A stretch of DNA of 64,000 bases from assembly GCF_030272615.1 (NCBI RefSeq), contig NC_081405.1:647900920-647964919 (forward strand), read 5' to 3'. The first letter of the stretch is position 1, and each line of letters starts with the position of its first letter. The DNA is from Cryptomeria japonica (Eukaryota > Streptophyta > Pinopsida > Cupressales > Cupressaceae). This document shows positions 1 to 10,891 of the stretch, one piece after another. The notes under the pieces are model-generated. The model was not told where the DNA came from. It saw only the letters and a list, made by a program, of their open reading frames with translations, and searched no databases. Position numbers and translations under genes: made by a program.

Positions 1-867
1 AGGAACATTCAAATCTTTCAAGGCATCTTGTAACATTCCATGATGAGTGGGAGAAGTTTGAATCAAATCCCAAAGGGATATCTTAGCAGGGGTAGCTTTA
101 AGTTGTTCTATGAGATCATATTCCTTACCCATAACTTGCGAGATACGGGGAGCTTGTGGAAGAATTGGTTGAGGACTAGGAAGAGAAACTGGGATAACAG
201 GAGGAGGATTAGGTTGCCTATTATTTCTAGTGTGATAAGTATGGGCAACCACATGATAACTCTCTCTAGTTATTTGCTTGGCATAACTATAAGGACTTAT
301 AGGTTTTCTTCCTTGCATAGTGATAATTGGTTTATTCAGAGTACGAAAGGAATCATGATCATACCCTCCTTGGACAGTAAGGAGAGATGATTTAGGAACT
401 TGAAAGGTAGGAGAAGGATAAGTACCTTGGACTTCAAAAAGAGGCTTGTTATGTTCATTCAAGTTTATCATGTTAACCAATTTAGAAGTCTTGTTCTTGT
501 TTAAAGATTTCGATAAAGCCACAAAGTCATCAAGAGCATCATCCAACAAAGCATGATCATATTGGTTAAAAGGTTTATCTTTTTCTTCAAAAGGAGACAT
601 CTCCTCATAGAGGGGATTATTGAAAACAACCATGTTACTAGATTCAGGGGAAGAGTTGATAGGAATACATCCTTGAGAGGAATCATTCGACTTATCATTC
701 TCATCACACCTAAATGGCATAGTAACAAGGTTTATGAGTTTTTGGTAAAATGAAGGTTTGGCATCCTTAGGGTTTAAAAACTCATCTAAAGCTTCATCTA
801 ATTCGTCTTGGCTATACTCATAATAATCATCAAAAGCATGAACATTTTGCAAATAAAAATCTGACAT
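1..867 (-). CDS. T-family gag-like protein, N-terminal part, open to the window edge
   Basis: An uninterrupted frame of 289 codons starts at the ATG 867-865 and runs off the left edge without a stop. The N-terminus begins MSDFYLQN and is rich in Asp, Glu and Asn. Near the middle are three KPxxxxQGGY-like repeats, then the family landmark YAKQITRESYHVV, a Pro-rich stretch and SLWDLIQTSPTHHGMLQDAL. The last segment is homologous to the linker just upstream of the protease in T2 and B. No CCHC knuckle or canonical retrotransposon gag domain was seen. It is the only T copy here whose visible frame is undamaged. Protein function is inferred from position only: after the primer site and before the protease. 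Confidence 0.75.
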   Translation of the reverse strand, partial: MSDFYLQNVHAFDDYYEYSQDELDEALDEFLNPKDAKPSFYQKLINLVTMPFRCDENDKSNDSSQGCIPINSSPESSNMVVFNNPLYEEMSPFEEKDKPFNQYDHALLDDALDDFVALSKSLNKNKTSKLVNMINLNEHNKPLFEVQGTYPSPTFQVPKSSLLTVQGGYDHDSFRTLNKPIITMQGRKPISPYSYAKQITRESYHVVAHTYHTRNNRQPNPPPVIPVSLPSPQPILPQAPRISQVMGKEYDLIEQLKATPAKISLWDLIQTSPTHHGMLQDALKDLNVP

Positions 868-1011
868 TTTGAAAAGATTGCATAAAATTTAAACACACAA
901 TGCAAAGAAACACACTCTTTTTTTTTTTTCTTTTTAATGAAAATGAAATGAAAACACACTAAATCTAGATCTAGATCTAACAAATGCAATGCAAGAGGAA
1001 GCAATGATAGT

Positions 1012-1029
1012 TTCACGTCGGGTTCACCA
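1012..1029 (-). other. Primer binding site, tRNA-Trp type (T1)
   Basis: On the minus strand the 18 bases TGGTGAACCCGACGTGAA follow the LTR end after a 3-base spacer. From memory this complements the 3' end of plant cytosolic tRNA-Trp including CCA. The same site and spacing occur in T2. Confidence 0.75.
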
Positions 1030-1473
1030 AAATGTGTAGGAGAAAAAGCGAGACTAGGTTAACATGCCCTAATCCTACCTTTTGACACACATTACGGAAT
1101 ACGAAAGAGCCTAGAGATATCGCACAATTGGCTACTTCTTTTTGTGAAAGAGAGAGCCACAGGATATCTATTAGGATTTCTATTCCCTTGTTGAAATTGG
1201 AAGATCAAATGATGTAAGTTCAAACCCTAATCCCAAAATGCAAGTATGAACTAATAACAAGATTGCATAATTGAGATTAAACAATGAACAGCTGTAAATA
1301 CAAGGATGAAATAAGAATGCAGATGTGTACCCAGAGTCAAAATCAGACTGAAAATGTTCAGGACGGGGGCGCGGGCACCACTGTCTTGATTCTGTCCTGA
1401 AAACTGCACTGGAAACTACTGTTCTGCACTTTGAAAAACTGTCGGAAACTGTCGGAAAAGCTGTCTGTCCAGA

Positions 1474-1565
1474 GGACCAGGGCACCCAGCGCCTCTATCC
1501 CAGGGACCAGGGTGCCCAGCGCCCCTATCCTGGCAGGACCAGGGCACCCAGCGCCCCTATCCCAG
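1474..1565 (-). repeat. GC-rich minisatellite in T1 LTR (three units of about 30 bp)
   Basis: Three tandem units start at 1474, 1504 and 1536, each containing GGACCAGGG and CCCAGCGCC. They stand out against AT-rich surroundings and lie about 120 bp downstream of the TATA-like box in the transcribed direction, so they would sit in the transcript leader. Confidence 0.7.
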
Positions 1566-1685
1566 TCTTCTGCTCTGCAATTTGATGCAGAGTGCTGTCT
1601 CGACCTATTCTCTCCGGATCTGTATCCTGCGGCGTCGTCCGAGTCCCGAACGTGCACTTATATCTGAAAAAGGGGGTATGGGCGG

Positions 1686-1693
1686 CTATATAG
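1686..1693 (-). promoter_or_regulatory. TATA-like box of T1 LTR
   Basis: CTATATAG, flanked by CCCTATATAGCCGCC on the minus strand. The same box sits at the same place in the T2 LTRs (29698, 36204) and in T3 near 51105, which supports a real LTR promoter. Confidence 0.6.
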
Positions 1694-2701
1694 GGTTTTG
1701 CCTTAGTCAAACCCCCGCTTTGGTGATTTCCACCTCCACAAATAGCCAAGTTGTTTTGTAAAATGTATTGTGTGTGTAGACCTAGTGTGTGTGCAAGGTC
1801 CAAAAATGCAAGAAAGCAAACTAGAGCCACCTAGAAAGTAAACCCTAATTGCTTGTAAATGACAATGTAAATGCTCTAAATCAAGATGCAAAGTGATCTA
1901 AAGCATGAATAAAGGATATATTGAAGCTTATGCAAAGACATGAAAACAACATGAAATCATATCCAACCCTCAATGGAGGAGTACAAGCCAATCTTCAGTC
2001 GGTAATCTCCTATTATTCTTCAATGTCTTCCAAGCCCTAAATGAATGAATGAAATTGATAGATGCTTGATAGAAGGATGTTGAATGTTGTTGAAGTCTTC
2101 AAAGATCTACTCTTTCGCTGCATATGAGGTTCCTGAAAACAAAAATCGGATCCCTTCAAATGAAGAAAGAGAGCTCTTATGTAGGAAACCCTAGATCATA
2201 ATTTCGTATTTTGGCCGACCTAGACATTGAATATCCTGCCAATTTCTTGGGGTTAAGCTTTATTTTATGATTGGATTGTGCTCCCAAAATTTCGGAAAAA
2301 ATGTCCGGGACCATGTGCACTCCGGGCGCCACGGTCCTGACAACTTTTCACCAAATTTTCAGGGCCGTCGGATATGATGATTTTAGAGAGAATCCCAAAG
2401 TTACAGGTGATTCGAGATGTTTTGACCCCGAAACCAAGCCCCCAAGTTCAAAATAGGACTTAATTAGGGTTTTTGATTGAGCGATGTATTGGAGGAATAA
2501 AATGCAAAGGGCACGCTTTAGCAAAAGGGCCCAACTTTATGATGCAAAGGACGATGAAATAGGACCTTAGACCTAATTAATTTGATTAATTAAGTGCTAA
2601 AGGAGAAATGCAATGCAAAATGTAAAATTCACTAAGGCGGGTGCTAAACTAGGTGTGAAATTGTACCACCCTAGCAAGTGCGTACAATTTATGACGCTAC
2701 A

Positions 2702-5114
2702 GGTACCTGTAGCTGCTATGGTGTCTTTGGGTGTCTCGGTACTGGGTATCTTAGCTGCTACATTTTCAGTTCTTGACGGTGTTTGAGAGGCCTTTTCTTG
2801 AGTTGTACCTTCTCCTGTTGCTTCAGACTGGTGACCTTCGGTGCCTTGTGCTGTATCTTGAGGATCTTTGGTAGAGACATGTTGAGTGATCGGCAGATAA
2901 GGTTGAACTTGTACTAACACAAATTCACTAGATACAAGTTTTGCATATGTAGTTCCTTCGATCATCTCATGCTCCTATTCTTTTGCATCCATGAAATCTT
3001 CATCAATTTGAATAGTGTCAGTCAGGTCTTGCTCGGTAGCATCAGGACCGTGCTCGATGACATCAGGATCTTGTTTGGTGACTTCAACAATTTCAACTTT
3101 GGATTGTTCATCAACATCTTTTATTTTGAAGATTTCTTGCAATTTTGCTTTTGTCTCATTTTCTACATCAATGTATAGCCCATTCATCAATTTTAAGGCT
3201 CTCTATTTGACAAGAAATTTAGAATTGTAGGTTGTCAGATGCTCCTTAATCTCTGCAACAGACATATCAAGAAATAGATGGACTAGACTTCTTTCTCTGA
3301 TTTGTTTCTCTAAGTCCATTGCATATTTCCACCTGTTATCAATATGTAAGCACAGTTCACTTGGAAGTGACTTGACTAGTTCTAATGGAGCTAGCCAAAA
3401 CTTTAGAAGTGTGCAAATGACAGCTTCTTCAATTTGTCTCTTCTTATCATTATTCCTAGTCTCATACTTGACATATCTAAAAGAACCAAATCCACCATAT
3501 TCTTAAAGATTTGCACAAAAGTTTTCAACATTGTATATTTACCTTCTTGCTTTTGACAATCTGGAATTTGTTGGCATCCTCAAATTCTATATCACTAAAC
3601 TCTTTTGCCAAAATGAGTCTCCAAGTAGATTTCTTGTAGGTCTTGGTTACCTTGGGAGCAATAACACTCTTTTGTTTCTTAATCGGTGATGTAGCTGATG
3701 CTTTTGTATTAGGTCTCTTTGTCAGAGGAGTTGGTAGGACCTTTGGTATGTCATGTTTCTTTCTTTTCGATACTTTACCCTTAGGCAATTCAGTGCTCAA
3801 TGTTATTACTGCCTCTTGAGCTTCTGATTCCTCTTTGGTGATGGCAAGAGTGCCTTTGATAGGTGTCGAGGAAGATTATTCTCTGAATTTCTTAGATAAT
3901 GCCTTAATCATCTTTGTAGCCTTTCTTGTAGCTTTAGGTACTACAATGCTCATTTTCACCTTTTCCTTAATTTCTTCATAAGTTCCATATCTTAGTTTGG
4001 TAGCATGCCTTGGTAATGTAAGAAATGCATCAATTTGCTATTGTGTGATATCATAGTCAATCTTGTAACCCATTAGTGGCAATGATTGAGTCCTTGGTTC
4101 CACAACATTCACATAATAGTAATCGGTGTCTACCTCAAAGCATATATCATCTTTATATTTCTCTACCAGCTGGGGTGGAATCTGGTACCTGTTGTGCATC
4201 TTCTCTTAAAATTTGTTGAAGTAGTCATCCATGATATCATTGAAATTATCTCCCAATTTCTTAATAAAGTCATTAATTTGATGGGTGATTAGTCGGTGTA
4301 CCTCCCAAACTACTTTACCGACTGATGGAAAGAATTTCTCAAAGTAGAAAAACATGCATTCAAGAAGTGAACCAAACTTTAGTGTATTTGCCGAGTTGTT
4401 CTTCTTCGGCTTCCCTATTGTGTTTAGGTTCTCAAACAAGTTTTTCAAGAACACTTCACATAAATAAACTTTCATTCCCTTTTTCACTATTTTATAGGTT
4501 AAGTCAACTGCTGCATAGGGTACACTATTTTCCCTTGCTGATTGGAAGAAACAGTAACCAATTACACTAATTGCAAACTTAAGTTCTGCATCAGTGACAT
4601 TATTCAGTTTTAGTCCTTGGTAATCAAATTCTACTCCAGTTAAACTGAATAACTCCTTCTGTGATATCATCTTCTATGCTCGTGCATGATCATAGATAGG
4701 ATAACCGGTGATCACATGAATGATTTACTTAGTGATTTTGAATGGTTGCTCCTCTAGCCACATAAAATCATCATGAACTCTGCTTAAAACAAACTTAACC
4801 CACTAGGGTTTGAACACATAGGGATAGGCTAGGGCTTCAGTTAATCCCTTGATTTTGATATGCTCATACTTGCTATCCATTTTGCCATTGGTACATAGCT
4901 CATCATATGTGTCACTTATCTCAACATGACCGAGTTCTTCAAAATGGCATTTGGTGAAGAATTTAACATCTTCAACTAACAAGACTCAATCTAGGATGAG
5001 TGAAAAGGCAGTTTTGTCATCCGGTTCAGAGGTGACTTTAGGAGTCAAAGAGTATTTCAGAGAGGGCTTCTCTACATTCTTGACAACTATAGGATCTTGG
5101 ATCTTGGGTGCCAT
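2702..5114 (-). pseudogene. Element C ORF2, unknown protein with basic C-terminal region
   Basis: Starts at the ATG 5114-5112 (MAPKIQDP). One frame runs to about 3525 with several in-frame stops. The longest clean piece is 4206-4670 (154 codons). A frameshift then leads to an acidic Glu/Asp/Thr-rich stretch read in pieces at 2975-3190 and 2702-2965. It aligns with D ORF2 through FEELG, VLSRVHDDFMWLE, ITK, VITGYP, EKYKDDICF and GYKID. Residues from about 440 on are Lys-rich (KRKKHD, PIKKQKS), like a nucleic-acid-binding or nuclear-targeting tail. I do not recognise a catalytic motif. The protein may be structural or an accessory factor; function unknown. T1 cuts its 3' end. Confidence 0.6.
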
Positions 5115-5480
5115 TTGTAAATTTCAGATAAAACTAGCAAACTGTCCTTAGGGTTTGACAGTTTACAAATGGCAGATGCTTCACACTCAGTAGATAATAG
5201 CAATTTGACAAGATTGGTAAACTAGCTTAACAGTGTGATGAGATTTGTGTAAATACCTTGGATTCGCTTTGAATGAGGTTTGATCACCTTGATTCACTCT
5301 ACTTTGCTCTCTTGAAAACTTGGTGAATGTAAATGACCATGAAAATACCTTTAAGTACACAAAATGCCTTATCGGGCTCTGTGTGAGTTAGGTCAAAACA
5401 TTAAATGCACTCAGTTTACCTTTAACCGATTTACTCCTTTTTTTTCATTTTAACCGAGTAACCAAATTTCCTTCATTTAC

Positions 5481-5530
5481 CGACTTGACAGGCTTCCTGT
5501 ATACACCGACTTGACAGGTTTCCTGTAAAG
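5481..5530. repeat. Short direct duplication, about 24 bp, between C ORF1 and ORF2
   Basis: ACCGACTTGACAGG followed by TTCCTGTA-type sequence occurs twice in tandem. It lies in the about 550-bp AT-rich spacer (5115-5659) between ORF1 and ORF2, which otherwise shows no gene. Confidence 0.5.
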
Positions 5531-5659
5531 TACTTTTGATAGAATTTCAAACTTATTAATGCATCTTAACTATGTAGATTTTGGATTTAGTACATAATAG
5601 AATAGGAACTCTTATGATTTTAACATTCAGAGGATGCTATCCCTTCATACCTTTGCTTT

Positions 5660-7012
5660 TTAATTTGGAATAGGTGCACCTAACTCGGTAGGTAAGGTGC
5701 TTTCTTCATTTGACATGATTTCCTTCTTTTTCCAAATCATCTTTAATTTTTCTTTTGTCTCTTCAGTGTCTCCTCTAGGTTGATCTCTGCAATCTCCAGC
5801 TAAATGTCCAACTTTGTGACAATGAAAACATGTCATACTAGGATTTCTCCATGATCTTCAGTTGTTCATTCCAAACCTTATAAAATAGTTGGCACTTATA
5901 TGTCCATATCTTCCACAACATTCACACCATATCCTTGTATTGTAATCCCATGGTACTACTACATATTGTCGGTAAGGATTTGGGTGAGTTCGTTAACCTC
6001 TAGTGTTTGCTCTGTGTGTAGACCACATGTAGTTCTTTTGCTTCAGTCAACACTTCTTGGTACTATGTCCATATCTATTGCAGTTTTTACAAAACCCTTT
6101 GAATTTTACCTTCTGATAGTTGTTAATAGACTTTGTCCTACATTGATTAGATGTGTGACCATATTTATCACAATTGTAATAATAACCATTGGACTTAGTG
6201 ATGTTCAGTTGCTTACCTTTTCTGATTTGGCATATGTTGGTAGTATGACCTTGATTTCCACAATAGTAGCAAATAGGCTTCTTTCTTTTGATGTTATTCC
6301 TGTTTCCAGCTTGCTTTGATGATTCTTCTCTCTCGGTAGTATGAATTCTTTTCTTAGTAGATTCTTTTCCTTTGTAACCGAGTCCTGCATCTTTGTTGGG
6401 TCTTCTTGCATTCAGTTGCTCATCCAACATCTTTGATGCTTCATAACTTTTATTCAATGTTTCTTTGGATTTCTTCTCTGTTTCAAGTTCATTGGTCAAC
6501 CTTGATACTTCAATTTTTAATGCTTGATTTTCATCATTCTTCAGAATTGCTTCATGATGTGCATAACCTAGTTGATCTGTTATATTTTGTTGAATCCCTG
6601 TCAGCCTTGTGATTTCATCATTCTTATCAGATACTAAGACTTCAAGTTGTTGTTTTTCTCTTTGTAGATCTCTTGCTTTATCCTCTATTGTCCTTAATAC
6701 ATCTAGATCTTTAGTCATTTGTGTGCTAAAATTTTTATGTTCTCTTTTCATTGCTTTTAGTTGATCAGCCAATGCTTTGTTGTTTTCTTTCAATACTCCA
6801 ATCACTTCTTCAGTTTCCTCAAATATACTATTCTCAGATGATGTCTCAATTTGTTCCACTAACTCTTGAGAATCCCACAAATAATCAAATAATCTTCTTC
6901 TTACTTTCAAAGATTTTTGCATTTGCCTTTGCATGTCTGCAATCACTTGATTAGCATGATCCAACTCTTCTTGCAGATACACAATCCTTCGAGATTGTTT
7001 ATAGCCTTCCAT
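5660..7012 (-). pseudogene. Element C ORF1: coiled-coil protein with five CCHC zinc knuckles
   Basis: Starts at the ATG 7012-7010 (MEGYKQSRR), 49 bases after the primer site. The first about 200 residues are Glu/Lys/Gln-rich with heptad-like spacing, typical of a coiled coil. Five knuckles follow: CYYCGNQGHTTNIC, YYNCDKYGHTSNQC (first Cys lost), CKNCNRYGHSTKKC, CECCGRYGHISANY (last Cys lost) and CFHCHKVGHLAGDC. The frame is clean to 6047. Beyond that it is broken by three stops, yet the last two knuckles remain in the same frame to the stop at 5660. CCHC knuckles bind nucleic acid and are typical of retrotransposon gag, but no standard gag domain was recognised and five is more than usual. 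An upstream extension of the clean frame to 7228 enters the LTR and is not the likely start. Confidence 0.7.
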
Positions 7013-7060
7013 TGATAATATCTTTCTCTTTAGGTAGTTAAACCCTTTTCCAAGATTCAA

Positions 7061-7072
7061 GCTCTGATACCA
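7061..7072 (-). other. Primer binding site, tRNA-iMet type (element C)
   Basis: TGGTATCAGAGC on the minus strand, the classic plant initiator-Met primer site, 2 bases after the LTR terminus CTAACA. Confidence 0.85.
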
Positions 7073-7074
7073 AT

Positions 7075-8165
7075 TGTTAGGCCCAATATGGAAAGCTAAT
7101 GTACTGAGAGGGGAGGGGTGAATCAGTACTTCAAAACTTTTCTTGAATAATAACTTTACTGTTATGCATAAATAGAATAGTGCAGTAACATAAAATAAAG
7201 TTAAAACAAATATATAACAATCATACATGATTCACTCCATAACACATATATTTTGGCTATGCAAAAAATCTTAGTTAGAGAGAAAAACTATGGTGGGGAT
7301 GGCACCCACAACTTCACTACTACAATAATAAAGAATGCTCGATTAGATCTACATTTAGCTATTTCTGATAGCTTACCTTGTTAGGAGTAACAAGATCTAT
7401 TAGATCTACCTTGCTAAAGGATTTTACAACATTTATTCTGAATGCTGCACTTGGTTAGAGGCTTTACAATTTATAGACTTGATTAGAGTCTTTTACCCTA
7501 TTAAAGGTTTCTCTTTCAACTTCACAATATTACAATAAAATCATTACAAATATTTGCAACTTTGCATCTGAAATGTTATAGTAGATTCTATGTGCTCAGA
7601 ATAGATTACCTTTCTTATAGCATGCCTCGGTAACCCATATAGTAACTCGGTAAACCCTTCTGTTTACTCTGTTCTTTGACTATTCTCTCAAAACCTTCTT
7701 GGTGACCTCTGTGTCTCTGTAACAGTCTTCCTTCATGCATACATACACTTCACTAATGCTGTATAAATAGATCTTCTTAAAATGGTGATCCAATTCATTA
7801 CTTCATTTTTACAAACAAGATTGTTTGAATGAATAACTAAACAAAATATTTCATTGGTTAGATTGTCCTTGTAATCATACACAATCTTCTAGTGCAATTT
7901 TCAATGTAATAATGGTTAGATGTGCCTCGATCTTGTAACACATTTTCATATGCATGTCCAGGTTCAATGTATCTGGTAACACGTTTCACTCGGTGTATGT
8001 CAACTCAATGTGTCATCTTTGTTGTTTGGTAGTCTCAAAAAAATACTCGGTAGACAGCTCCGTGTATACTGTGTTCTATGATTGCTTTCCTCTGTAACCG
8101 ACTAGACTGTGCATATTGACTTCTCTATGTGTACTGACTGCATGATTCGATAGTGCTAACTGACT
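7075..8165 (-). repeat. LTR of element C
   Basis: The 3' terminus on the minus strand is CTAACA at 7075, preceded by the GATTCACCCC-type C-run seen near the ends of several LTRs here (7108-7128). The upstream end is uncertain; similarity to known structure fades near 8165. The rest holds many CGGTAA/ACCGA words and no gene. Confidence 0.6.
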
Positions 8166-8189
8166 AGAATATATAGTATGACTTTGAAT

Positions 8190-9305
8190 ACAAAAACTAA
8201 TGGCAATTTGATCAGTAGTAACGAAGAAAGGAAAAGAAAAGGAAGGAGAAGGTTAGGCATAGTATCTACGAAGATGCATAGCATTTATGGGTTCCTTAAG
8301 AGGTGTACCTTCCACATCTGCTATTTTGTAAGCACCTCACCTGTAGACCTCAATGTTAATATATGGTCCAAGCCAATTCAGGATAAACTTTCCTCTTTCT
8401 TCAGGTAAGGCATTCACATTATGTTGATTCTCATAGAGCATGAGGTCACACACTAAGAAGGAACATTGAATAACTTTATCATTGTAACTTCACTACAAGG
8501 ATTTATGATACACTTGAATATGATCAAGAGTGTTTATACATTGCTCATCAAGCATTTTAAGTTGTTGAAGGCATTGTTCTCGATAAAAATCATCATCAGC
8601 TATACCTTTAAGAGAAATTCTTAGTGAGGGAATCTCTAACTCTATATGCATAATAGCGTTGGCACCATAAACAAGATTGAAGGGAGTAGTACCTGTAGCA
8701 ATGTGCACACTTGTTCAATAAGCCTAAAGGTTATAGGTCAACTTGGTGTGCCAATCCTTACCATGTTTGTCTACAGTCTTACGAAGGATTTATTCAAGGA
8801 TCTTGTTAGAGGACTCAACTTGGCCATTAGATTGAGGATAATAGGGTGTAGAAAAGAAATGTTCAATATGGTATTTCTCAAGAAATTTCTTCACATATTT
8901 GATCTTAAATGAAGTCCCATTTTCAAAAACCAAAGTAGAAGGGATTCCAAATTGAGCAATAATGTTATCTAAGATGAATTGACAAATTACTTCAGCAGTA
9001 GTGGATCGAAGAGGAACTAATTCTACCCACTTCATAAAATAATTTGTAGCAGTTATAATGAAAGTATGTCCTTGGGATGAAGGAGGAGAAATATTTCCAA
9101 TAAGATCAAAACCCCACATTGAAAAGGGCCAAGAAGCCACTTTTGACTTAAGTTCTAATGCAGGAGTGTGAATCAAATTGTTGTGTTGCTAGCATTGATG
9201 AAACTTCTTAATGAACACAAAGGAATATTTCTCCATGGTTTGCTAATAATATCTCATTCAAAGAAGCCTTTGAACTAAAGTTTTACCCCCAAAATGCCTC
9301 CCATA
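8190..9305 (-). pseudogene. Ty3/gypsy integrase remnant
   Basis: Minus strand pieces 8790-9176 and 8493-8708, with sequence between and after, give an integrase core and tail: WGFDLIG with the first catalytic Asp, FENGTSF where the second catalytic Asp is expected but Glu stands, and NGQVESSNK with the catalytic Glu. Next come NLVYGANA and a C-terminal GPY-type segment (LNWLGPY, GAYKIADVEGTP, MHLRRYYA). Stops lie between the pieces. No RT or LTR belonging to it was identified. It is interrupted at 9310 by an LTR fragment and is not part of elements B or C. Confidence 0.8.
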
Positions 9306-9309
9306 GGCA

Positions 9310-9790
9310 TGTTAGCAGCAACATTGGAGGAAAATTAAGAGGGGGGGTTGAATCAATTTTCACTAGATCTGCAAACTTAACCACAAAAATAGATATGATA
9401 AATTACAACAATAATAGAGATAAGAAAATTGACAACACAACACACAATACCAATATTTTGACATGGAAAACCTAGTTAAGGGAAAAACCACGATGGGAAC
9501 CTACCCATAATAAGATGATACTCTGCAGTAGTACGTGAAAATATTATAATGGGGAATGCACATGCATTCAAGAACACTGACTAGAGCTCACTTCTCAAAA
9601 GATAATGACCCAGAAGGCTACAAATCTTAGGGAAGTCTCACCGACTTACAACAAGATTTAGACTACACTTCAGAAGAAATGAACTGCAATAATAGCATCT
9701 CCAAATGCCTGATGACAGTTCTGGTTAAGCACAATTGTCTTCTCTGCAACACCAATCTCTCCTCAATGCACTACACTAAAAGATGAATCA
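9310..9790 (-). repeat. LTR 3' fragment, same family as solo LTR 55016-60596
   Basis: Begins TGTTAGCAGCAACA on the plus strand with a G-run at 9339-9348. Its reverse complement follows the solo LTR from its 3' terminus back to about 55800, including GGTTTTTCCCTTAACTAGG-type sequence. The homology stops near 9790, so this is truncated. It supplies the expected CA terminus that the solo LTR has lost. Confidence 0.75.
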
Positions 9791-10891
9791 TTATTAAATT
9801 GCATTTTCTATTTGTTTGCAGGCTCATCTTAAAAATATCTCAATAAGTTCTCTAATTTTGCTTGCAGGATTTGGTTACTAAAAATTTCATATTGTTAAAT
9901 ATCTACCTCTGTGTTTACATCTTTGTGTTCTAACTCCTTTTGTTTGCATTTACATTTCATTTAAACTAATATTATTGTAGATAATTCATTTTCAATATAC
10001 ATTCAATTTTATATGAATGAATTAGTTGTTTAAATCATTCTTATTTCTGCATATTATCACTAACCTGTGGGGGTTTCTGGACTATGTATTCTCCTTTGCC
10101 AGTTTTTGGTTTGATTTTAGCATAAATGGCCATTATCATCTTTCGTAACGCCTCTGCATATTTTACCTACATGTAACGTCTCTTTTTTTCTTTATTCCTT
10201 GCACTCTCCTGCACACTCTTCAGCCTGCATTGTGGTTTATATCTGAAACGCCTCTTCTCATTCTTTATTCAACCTCTGTAAAATTTGTTGCATGATGAAG
10301 TCTTAAGTTTTATTTCAACGTTTTGATAGGTGAAAGCTTCTCTTCTTTTCAAAGTTTTATAATTTTAAGTTCTATTTTTTAAGACCCTTCTTTATTCATT
10401 TTCACGTATAAAAGTAAAGTAATCTTTTGTTAAAGTTAAGTCTAATTTCTTTCACATAGAATAAGTTTAGTTTTTTATAATATAAAGTCTAATTTCTTTT
10501 GCATTAAGTAAACTTTATTTAAAAGTTTAGTTTAATTTAGTTTTTCTAAAAAGTTTATAATAAATAAAGTTTTTTATATATAAAAAGTTTCAAAAGTTTT
10601 TTTTTTTTTTTAAAGTTTTTTTTATATATATAAATTTTTTAATAAAGCTTTTTAATTGTTTTCTTGATCAATAAAGATTTAAAGTTTAAATATAAAATTC
10701 ATTATTTAAAATTTAAGATTTTTAAAATTTAAATTTGTGAGTAAAATTTAAAAAATTTCATTTCTTCATATATATATATATATCAAAAAATATTATTAAA
10801 ATTTGATTCTTTTTAATCAAGGAGGTTAATTTTTTCGTTTTTAATTTAAGGGGGTATTTTTTCAATACTAATCATAATTTGTTCTGCTATC
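9791..10891. other. AT-rich stretch without a gene, upstream of copia gag
   Basis: No ORF, LTR or primer site was recognised, although the copia 5' LTR should lie here. 10560-10800 is extremely AT-rich with a T13 run and a (TA)n tract. Three words like GTAACGCCTCT recur at 10146-10260. Confidence 0.5.

Larger units (their letters stand above)
1..2701 (-). mobile_element. Element T1: 5' part of a T-family LTR retrotransposon, truncated by window edge
   Basis: Read on the minus strand this holds, in order, a complete LTR, a tRNA-Trp-type primer site and the start of the gag-like frame. All are recognisable by comparison with the complete copy T2 on the other strand. The element interrupts the second ORF of element C, whose reading continues directly above 2701. 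The 5 bases after the LTR, GGTAC, would be the target duplication if the same bases flank the unseen end. Confidence 0.85.
1033..2701 (-). repeat. LTR of T1
   Basis: On the minus strand it starts TGTAGCGTC and ends in CA, as in the T2 LTRs (28666-30348 and 35193-36854), to which it aligns over its whole length. It holds a CTATATAG box and a GC-rich minisatellite. About 1.67 kb. Confidence 0.85.
2702..8165 (-). mobile_element. Element C: LTR element with multi-knuckle ORF1 and unknown ORF2
   Basis: Minus strand order: LTR, tRNA-iMet primer site, CCHC-knuckle ORF1, large ORF2 with basic tail, then interruption by T1. Element D at 60714-64000 has the same order, the same 2-base LTR-PBS spacer and homologous proteins. 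No RT or integrase is visible. The outer LTR boundary near 8165 is approximate. Confidence 0.7.
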
